NCBI GenBank assembly: GCA_913040905.1
Contig: CAJWIC010000007.1
Coordinates: 1-18,362 of the forward strand
DNA length: 18,362 bases
Source: an uncultured Synechococcus sp.
GTDB lineage: Bacteria; Cyanobacteriota; Cyanobacteriia; PCC-6307; Cyanobiaceae
Direction: 5' to 3'
How positions within the stretch are numbered: the stretch's first letter is position 1; every line of letters starts with the position of its first letter. Shown here one piece after another: positions 13,382 to 18,362 of the stretch. The translations under genes were made by a program, and so were the position numbers. The notes beneath the pieces are model-generated. The model saw only the letters and a list, made by a program, of their open reading frames with translations, made no database searches and was not told the origin of the DNA.

Positions 13382-14659
13382 GTGCTCGACCAGCGCCTGG
13401 TGCGTGAAAACCCCGACGTCATCGCCTCTGAATTGGGGCGTCGGGGCAAGGCCGTGGATCTCACCCGGCTACAGGTGATCGCTCAGCAGCAGCGCAAGCT
13501 GGAAGAGGAACGCAGTGGGCTGCAGGCGGAAGGAAACCGCATCGGCAAGGAGGTCGGCCAGAAGATCAAAGGGGGTGCCGACCCCAAGGGAGAAGAGGTT
13601 GCCGAACTCCGGCAGCAGGGCAACGCCATCAAGCAGAAGGTGGCTGTTCTCGAAGAAGAGGAGAAGCACCTCTCCAGCCAGTTGAAGGACCAGCTACTCA
13701 CCTATCCCAACCTGCCATCACCGGATTGTCCGGATGGGAAGGACGAGTCTGACAACGTTGAACTGCGCCGCTGGGGCACCCCGCGTCAGGAGGAAGGGCT
13801 CGAGGAGCACTGGCAGATCGCCGATCGCCTCCACCTGTTCGACACGGAGCGGTCCGTCCGCATTGCCCAGAGCCGCTTCGTCACCTTGATCGGTCAGGGA
13901 GCCCGGCTGGAACGGGGACTGATCAATTTCATGCTGGACCTGCACACCAGCAAGGGCTACCGGGAAGTGCTGCCTCCGGTGCTGGTGAACAGCGCCAGCC
14001 TCACTGGATCGGGCCAGCTGCCCAAATTCGCCGATGACTGCTTCCGTTGCTCGGAGGACGACCTGTGGCTCACCCCCACCGCCGAGGTGCCGGTGACCTC
14101 ACTGCATCGCGACGAGATCATCCCCGCCGATCAGCTGCCGCTCCGCTACGCGGCCTACAGCCCGTGTTTCCGCCGGGAAGCCGGCAGTTACGGACGGGAC
14201 ACCCGCGGGTTGATCCGACTGCATCAGTTCAACAAGGTGGAGCTCTACTGGTTCGCCCACCCCGACCGATCCGCAGAGGCCCACGCTCAGATCACCGCCG
14301 ATGCGGAGGCCGTGCTTCAGGCGCTTGAGCTGCCTTACAGAGTTCTCGATCTGTGCACCGCCGACATCGGCTTCTCAGCGCAACGCACCTACGACCTCGA
14401 GGTGTGGTTGCCGGGTGCAGCGGCTTACCGGGAGATCTCAAGCTGCAGTGTCTGCGGAGATTTCCAGGCCCGGCGCTCCGCCATTCGAACCAAGGAAGGC
14501 AAAGCCACCAAACTCGTGCACACCCTCAATGGCAGTGGTCTGGCCGTCGGCCGCACCATGGCAGCCCTGCTGGAAACCGGCCAGCAATCCGATGGCAGTG
14601 TTGTGCTGCCCAAAGCGCTGGCCCCCTACGTCGGCTGTGAGCGACTCCAGCCAGAATGA
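13382..14659 (+). CDS. serS: Seryl-tRNA synthetase
   Basis: A 425-residue class II aminoacyl-tRNA synthetase that charges tRNA-Ser with serine, of normal bacterial length. The N-terminal coiled-coil arm that grips the long variable arm of tRNA-Ser spans about 30-105. The catalytic domain shows TAEVP (233-237), motif 2 in PCFRREAGSYGRDTRGLIR (261-279), the serine/ATP region with EISSCSVCGDFQARR (351-365), and motif 3 in NGSGLAVGRTMAALLE (383-398). The start is GTG at 13382, because the protein then begins MLDQRLVRENPDVI like other SerRS proteins. An AGGA at 13375-13378 lies close before it. Confidence 0.97.
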   Translation: MLDQRLVRENPDVIASELGRRGKAVDLTRLQVIAQQQRKLEEERSGLQAEGNRIGKEVGQKIKGGADPKGEEVAELRQQGNAIKQKVAVLEEEEKHLSSQLKDQLLTYPNLPSPDCPDGKDESDNVELRRWGTPRQEEGLEEHWQIADRLHLFDTERSVRIAQSRFVTLIGQGARLERGLINFMLDLHTSKGYREVLPPVLVNSASLTGSGQLPKFADDCFRCSEDDLWLTPTAEVPVTSLHRDEIIPADQLPLRYAAYSPCFRREAGSYGRDTRGLIRLHQFNKVELYWFAHPDRSAEAHAQITADAEAVLQALELPYRVLDLCTADIGFSAQRTYDLEVWLPGAAAYREISSCSVCGDFQARRSAIRTKEGKATKLVHTLNGSGLAVGRTMAALLETGQQSDGSVVLPKALAPYVGCERLQPE

Positions 14660-14683
14660 CCCGATTGCGCGATTGAAAGCGGC

Positions 14684-15769
14684 ATGAATGTGTTTGCGGC
14701 CATGGCCGTTCTGGCGCTGTTGATCGTGATCCACGAAGCAGGCCATTTCCTTGCTGCCACCCTGCAGGGGATTCGCGTCAGCGGCTTTTCCATCGGCTTC
14801 GGCCCAGCGCTGATCAAACGCCAGCGGCGGGGCGTCACCTACGCGATTCGGGCGCTGCCCCTGGGCGGCTTCGTGGCCTTTCCCGATGACGACGAGGAGA
14901 GCACCATTCCGGCCGATGATCCAGATCTGCTGCGCAACCGCCCCATTCCCCAGCGAGCCCTCGTGATTGCTGCCGGAGTGCTTGCCAATCTGCTGCTGGC
15001 TTTGGTGGTGTTGTTTGGACAGGCTGCCGTGGTGGGGTTACCGGCGGACCCAGACCCTGGAGTGCTGGTGGTGGCGGTTCAACCGGGAGGAGCAGCTGAT
15101 CGCGCCGGGTTGACCCCCGGTGATCGTGTTCTGAGCTTGGGGGGGACCCCCCTCTCCGCCGGCCAGGAGGGGGTCAGATCCATGGTGGAGACGATCAAGA
15201 GCTCACCGGATCAGACGCTCCGGCTTCAACGCGAGCGCGGTCAGCGATTAGAGGTGATCAGCTTGACGCCGCTCAATCAGCAGGGGCAGGGGCGCATCGG
15301 TGCCCAGCTGCAAATGAACCTCAGCGGTGACGCCAGAGCAGCCGCCAACCCTGGGGAATTGATCAGCTACACCCTGGGCGAATTCCAGAACCTGCTGAAC
15401 CAGACGGTGGCGGGCTATGGAGGGCTGATCACCAACTTCCGTGCCACAGCCAGTCAGGTGAGTGGTCCGGTGAAGATCGTTGAAATGGGTGCCCAGCTCA
15501 GTGAGCAAGGCGGCTCGGGCCTGGTGCTGTTCATGGCGCTGATCTCCATCAACCTGGCGGTGCTGAACGCCCTGCCCCTGCCACTGCTGGATGGTGGCCA
15601 GATGCTGCTGCTGGGGATCGAGGCGATCCGGGGCCGCCCGGTGTCCGAGCGCCTGCAACTGGCGGTGGCGCAATCGGGTTTCCTGTTGATCGTTGGACTG
15701 ACCTTGGTGCTGATCGTGCGGGATACCAGCCAGTTGTCCGTGGTGCAGCAGCTGATGGGGCAACGCTGA
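14684..15769 (+). CDS. rseP: RseP-type site-2 zinc metalloprotease (M50B)
   Basis: A 361-residue intramembrane protease of the site-2 family, which cuts membrane-bound substrates such as anti-sigma factors and signal-peptide remnants. The zinc-binding HEAGH lies in the first helix (H17, E18, H21), and the third ligand comes from LLDGGQM near residue 302. One PDZ domain (about 122-195) with VQPGGAADRAGLTPGDRVLS sits between the membrane parts; E. coli RseP has two, so this is the shorter form common in cyanobacteria. The insert GGFVAFPDDDEES matches the conserved loop after helix 1. It starts 24 bases after serS. Its target cannot be inferred from the window. Confidence 0.94.
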   Translation: MNVFAAMAVLALLIVIHEAGHFLAATLQGIRVSGFSIGFGPALIKRQRRGVTYAIRALPLGGFVAFPDDDEESTIPADDPDLLRNRPIPQRALVIAAGVLANLLLALVVLFGQAAVVGLPADPDPGVLVVAVQPGGAADRAGLTPGDRVLSLGGTPLSAGQEGVRSMVETIKSSPDQTLRLQRERGQRLEVISLTPLNQQGQGRIGAQLQMNLSGDARAAANPGELISYTLGEFQNLLNQTVAGYGGLITNFRATASQVSGPVKIVEMGAQLSEQGGSGLVLFMALISINLAVLNALPLPLLDGGQMLLLGIEAIRGRPVSERLQLAVAQSGFLLIVGLTLVLIVRDTSQLSVVQQLMGQR

Positions 15770-15787
15770 AGTCGAAACAAGCCAGCG

Positions 15788-15795
15788 TGTAAAGT
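15788..15795 (+). promoter_or_regulatory. Possible extended -10 promoter for rpsN
   Basis: TGTAAAGT, with TG at 15788-15789 and TAAAGT at 15790-15795, would place transcription start near 15802, about 27 bases before the rpsN ATG. The -35 region (TGAAGT, 15767-15772) is weak and overlaps the end of rseP. This is a pattern match only. Confidence 0.3.
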
Positions 15796-15828
15796 CCTTG
15801 ATTCGTCCTACCGCTGCTCCAGAGCTGC

Positions 15829-16131
15829 ATGGCCAAGAAGTCGATGATCGCCCGCGACGTCAAGCGCAAGAAGATGGCCGAGCGCTATGCGGCAAAGCGG
15901 GCAGCGCTGATGGCGGCATTCAATGCAGCTGATGATCCGATGGATCGCCTGGAGATTCATCGCAAGATTCAGGCACTCCCCCGTAACAGTGCCCCCAGCC
16001 GCATTCGCAATCGTTGCTGGGCCACCGGCAAACCCCGGGGTTACTACCGCGATTTCGGCCTGTGCCGTAACCAACTGCGTGAGCGGGCCCACAAAGGTGA
16101 ACTGCCCGGTGTTGTGAAGTCCAGCTGGTGA
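15829..16131 (+). CDS. rpsN: Ribosomal protein S14 (uS14), zinc-free form
   Basis: A 100-residue basic protein of the small ribosomal subunit head. The C-terminal core [20 protein letters not shown] (about 59-78) and [13 protein letters not shown] are the family signature. The CxxC pairs of the short 61-residue form are absent, so this is the long zinc-independent type used by cyanobacteria and plastids. It stands alone here, outside the main spc ribosomal operon, and is followed by a strong terminator, so it is probably transcribed as a short unit or as the end of the rseP unit. Confidence 0.97.
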   Translation: MAKKSMIARDVKRKKMAERYAAKRAALMAAFNAADDPMDRLEIHRKIQALPRNSAPSRIRNRCWATGKPRGYYRDFGLCRNQLRERAHKGELPGVVKSSW

Positions 16132-16166
16132 GATCCGCTGGATCGCAGACCATTCACTCGATCCGC

Positions 16167-16190
16167 AAGGGAGCCTTGGCTCCCTTTTTT
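16167..16190 (+). terminator. Intrinsic terminator after rpsN
   Basis: A GC-rich stem, GGGAGCC (16169-16175) with GGCTCCC (16178-16184), is extended by two A-T pairs and runs directly into six T residues (16185-16190). It lies 36 bases after the rpsN stop and upstream of pnp, so pnp should have its own promoter. This is the clearest terminator in the window. Confidence 0.92.
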
Positions 16191-16210
16191 GATGGGTGGA
16201 CACGGTGAAA

Positions 16211-16230
16211 TGTCAAACTGTTCGTTGACA
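16211..16230. promoter_or_regulatory. Inverted repeat before the pnp start
   Basis: TGTCAA (16211-16216) and TTGACA (16225-16230) form a perfect 6-bp inverted repeat with an 8-base spacer, ending 17 bases before the pnp GTG. It could be a protein-binding site or, if transcribed, a hairpin in the pnp leader. In E. coli, pnp is autoregulated through a hairpin in its leader that RNase III cuts, so a leader structure here would make sense, though the sequences are unrelated. Confidence 0.45.
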
Positions 16231-16247
16231 AGTGGACATAAACCGTC

Positions 16248-18362
16248 GTGCAAGGCCAAACACAGTCGATCTCCTTTGACGGACGCGAGATTCGACTGAC
16301 CACCGGACGTTTTGCCCCCCAGGCGGGCGGATCTGTTCTTGTTGAATGCGGCGATACCGCCGTTCTGGTGACCGCCACCCGCTCCAGCGGACGTGAGGGC
16401 ATCGATTTTCTGCCTCTGATCTGCGATTACGAGGAGCGCCTCTACGCAGCGGGACGCATCCCTGGCAGCTATCAACGTCGGGAAGGTCGGCCCCCTGAGC
16501 GCGCGACCCTCACCGCCCGTTTGATTGACCGGCCAATGCGGCCGCTGTTCCCAGGTTGGTTGCGGGATGACCTCCAAGTGGTGGCCACCTGCCTCTCTCT
16601 CGATGAACGCGTCCCGGCGGATGTGCTGGCTGTCACCGGTGCCTCCATCGCCACACTGTTGGCGGGCATTCCCTTCAACGGGCCCATGGCTGCCGTGCGG
16701 GTGGGACTCCTCGGCGATGACTTCGTGCTCAATCCGAGCTATCGCGAGATCGAACGCGGGGACCTTGACCTGATCGTCGCCGGCACCCCGGATGGTGTGG
16801 TGATGGTGGAAGCGGGGGGCAATCAATTGCCCGAGCAGGATGTGATCGAGGCGATCGACTTCGGTTACGAAGCGATCTGCGAGCTGATCAAAGCCCAGGA
16901 GCAACTGCTGAAGGATCTGGGCATTGAGCAGGTCAAGCCCGAGTCCCCTCAACAGGACCCGACAGTCCCCGCTTACCTCGAGAAGCAGTGCACCAAAGCG
17001 ATCAGTGAGGTGCTCAAACAATTCGACCAGACCAAGGACGAGCGGGACCAAGCGCTGGACGCCATCAAGGCGAAAGCCGCTGAGGCGATCTCTGGTCTGA
17101 AGGAGGACGATGCCATCCGTCTGGCGACTGCCTCCAATCCGAAGCTGCTCGGCAACAGCTTCAAGGCGCTGACCAAAACCCTGATGCGTCAGCAGATCCT
17201 CAAGGACGGCAAGCGGGTGGATGGTCGTGCCCTGGATGAGGTTCGGGCCATCAGTGCCATGGCGGGAGTGCTACCCCGACGTGTGCACGGCTCCGGACTG
17301 TTCCAGCGTGGTCTGACCCAGGTGCTCTCCACCGCCACCCTGGGCACCCCCAGCGATGCCCAGGAGATGGATGACCTCCATCCCAGCACCGAGAAGCTGT
17401 ACCTGCACCACTACAACTTCCCGCCGTACTCCGTCGGTGAAACCCGGCCGATGCGCTCACCTGGTCGGCGTGAGATCGGCCATGGTGCCCTGGCCGAACG
17501 GGCCATCCTTCCGGTGCTCCCCGCCAAGGACACCTTCCCCTATGTGGTGCGGGTGGTCAGCGAGGTGCTCAGTTCCAATGGCTCCACATCAATGGGCTCC
17601 GTCTGCGGCAGCACCCTGTCGCTGATGGATGCCGGCGTGCCCCTCAAAGCACCGGTGAGCGGTGCGGCCATGGGCTTGATCAAGGAGGGCGACGACATCC
17701 GCATCCTCACGGACATCCAGGGCATTGAGGATTTCCTCGGTGACATGGATTTCAAGGTTGCCGGCAGCGAGAAGGGCATCACCGCCCTGCAGATGGACAT
17801 GAAGATCACCGGTCTACCGGTGAAAACGATCGCCGAGGCGATCAATCAGGCCCGTCCAGCCCGTCTGCACATTCTTGAAAAAATGCTGGAGGCCATCGAT
17901 ACCCCCCGTGAGGGCATGTCCCCCCATGCCCCACGCCTGCTGAGCTTCCGGATCGACCCTGAGCTCATCGGCACGGTGATCGGTCCGGGCGGCCGCACGA
18001 TCAAGGGCATCACCGAGCGCACCAACACCAAGATCGACATCGAAGACAGCGGCATCGTCACCATCGCCTCCCACGACGGTGCGGCGGCCGATGAAGCCCA
18101 GAAGATCATCGAAGGGCTCACCCGCAAGGTGAACGAGGGTGAGGTGTTCACCGGATCGATCACACGGATCATCCCCATCGGCGCCTTCGTCGAAATCCTC
18201 CCTGGCAAGGAAGGCATGATCCACATCTCCCAGCTGTCGGAAGCCCGGGTGGAAAAAGTGGAAGACGTCGTGAAGGTGGGTGATGAGGTCACCGTCCGTG
18301 TCCGCGAAATCGACAACCGCGGCCGTATCAACCTCACCCTGCGGGGGGTGCCCCAGAGCGGC
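16248..18362 (+). CDS. pnp: Polyribonucleotide nucleotidyltransferase (PNPase), cut by right edge
   Basis: The first 705 residues of PNPase, a trimeric phosphorolytic 3'-5' exoribonuclease of RNA turnover that also adds tails. Two RNase PH domains are seen, about 5-145 and 325-545, joined by a helical part. The second has [17 protein letters not shown] and [13 protein letters not shown], whose D495 and D501 match the E. coli catalytic D486 and D492. The KH domain carries the GxxG loop GPGG near 579-582, and the S1 domain runs from about 631 with [15 protein letters not shown]. Only the last short tail should be missing. The start is GTG at 16248: an in-frame TAA (16239-16241) lies three codons upstream and no other start codon lies between. 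Confidence 0.97.
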   Translation, partial: MQGQTQSISFDGREIRLTTGRFAPQAGGSVLVECGDTAVLVTATRSSGREGIDFLPLICDYEERLYAAGRIPGSYQRREGRPPERATLTARLIDRPMRPLFPGWLRDDLQVVATCLSLDERVPADVLAVTGASIATLLAGIPFNGPMAAVRVGLLGDDFVLNPSYREIERGDLDLIVAGTPDGVVMVEAGGNQLPEQDVIEAIDFGYEAICELIKAQEQLLKDLGIEQVKPESPQQDPTVPAYLEKQCTKAISEVLKQFDQTKDERDQALDAIKAKAAEAISGLKEDDAIRLATASNPKLLGNSFKALTKTLMRQQILKDGKRVDGRALDEVRAISAMAGVLPRRVHGSGLFQRGLTQVLSTATLGTPSDAQEMDDLHPSTEKLYLHHYNFPPYSVGETRPMRSPGRREIGHGALAERAILPVLPAKDTFPYVVRVVSEVLSSNGSTSMGSVCGSTLSLMDAGVPLKAPVSGAAMGLIKEGDDIRILTDIQGIEDFLGDMDFKVAGSEKGITALQMDMKITGLPVKTIAEAINQARPARLHILEKMLEAIDTPREGMSPHAPRLLSFRIDPELIGTVIGPGGRTIKGITERTNTKIDIEDSGIVTIASHDGAAADEAQKIIEGLTRKVNEGEVFTGSITRIIPIGAFVEILPGKEGMIHISQLSEARVEKVEDVVKVGDEVTVRVREIDNRGRINLTLRGVPQSG

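Noticed and set aside
16225..16230. TTGACA as a -35 box for pnp
   Set aside because: A -10 at 17 bases would cover the GTG start codon, placing transcription inside the gene.
1..18362. tRNA genes, CRISPR arrays, insertion sequences, att sites
   Set aside because: I looked for TPsiC-arm patterns, spaced direct repeats, transposase motifs and flanking duplications and saw none.

Overview
The window looks like core chromosome of a marine picocyanobacterium, most likely a high-GC Synechococcus of the Synechococcus/Prochlorococcus lineage. The base composition is visibly GC-rich. Several genes are of types characteristic of cyanobacteria: a Vipp1/IM30 protein, a DUF2808 exported protein, a Ycf46-type AAA ATPase, and the order rnpA - PH-domain protein - yidC - DUF177. 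The lineage call is inference from family resemblance; no search was run. Coding is nearly gapless and no stretch longer than about 75 bases lacks a gene.

Left part (1-2555, minus strand): vipp1, then a thioredoxin with a TTG start, a class I aminotransferase overlapping it by 14 bases, and a biotin-protein ligase overlapping the aminotransferase by 4 bases and running off the left edge. Divergent from vipp1 is a plus-strand DUF721 (DciA-like) gene whose C-terminus carries a cysteine cluster (2622-3143).

Middle part (3145-6991, minus strand): a three-gene set made of an EamA-type membrane transporter, a GT4 glycosyltransferase and an ArnT/PMT-type membrane glycosyltransferase. It may act in envelope or sugar-lipid modification. 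Its last stop codon lies one base from the stop of the convergent DUF721 gene.

Right part (7045-18362, all plus strand): sppA and aroH are coupled by a 4-base overlap, followed by the DUF2808 gene. Then comes a long run of information-processing and membrane-biogenesis genes: rpmH, rnpA, PH-domain protein, yidC, DUF177, ycf46-like, a 66-residue membrane protein, serS, rseP, rpsN, a strong intrinsic terminator, and pnp, which runs off the right edge. The run links ribosomal proteins L34 and S14, RNase P protein, seryl-tRNA synthetase and PNPase to membrane insertion (YidC) and membrane proteolysis (RseP, SppA).

I see no mobile element, CRISPR array, tRNA, rRNA or integration scar, and no convincing new multi-gene system. 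The best leads are small: an Ig-like insert in the extra-cytoplasmic loop of YidC, a zinc-ribbon-like tail on the DciA-like protein, glutamine in place of the usual catalytic glutamate of AroH, paired inverted repeats at the end of aroH, an inverted repeat just before the GTG of pnp, and a thioredoxin whose only upstream ATG opens a 7-codon overlapping frame.
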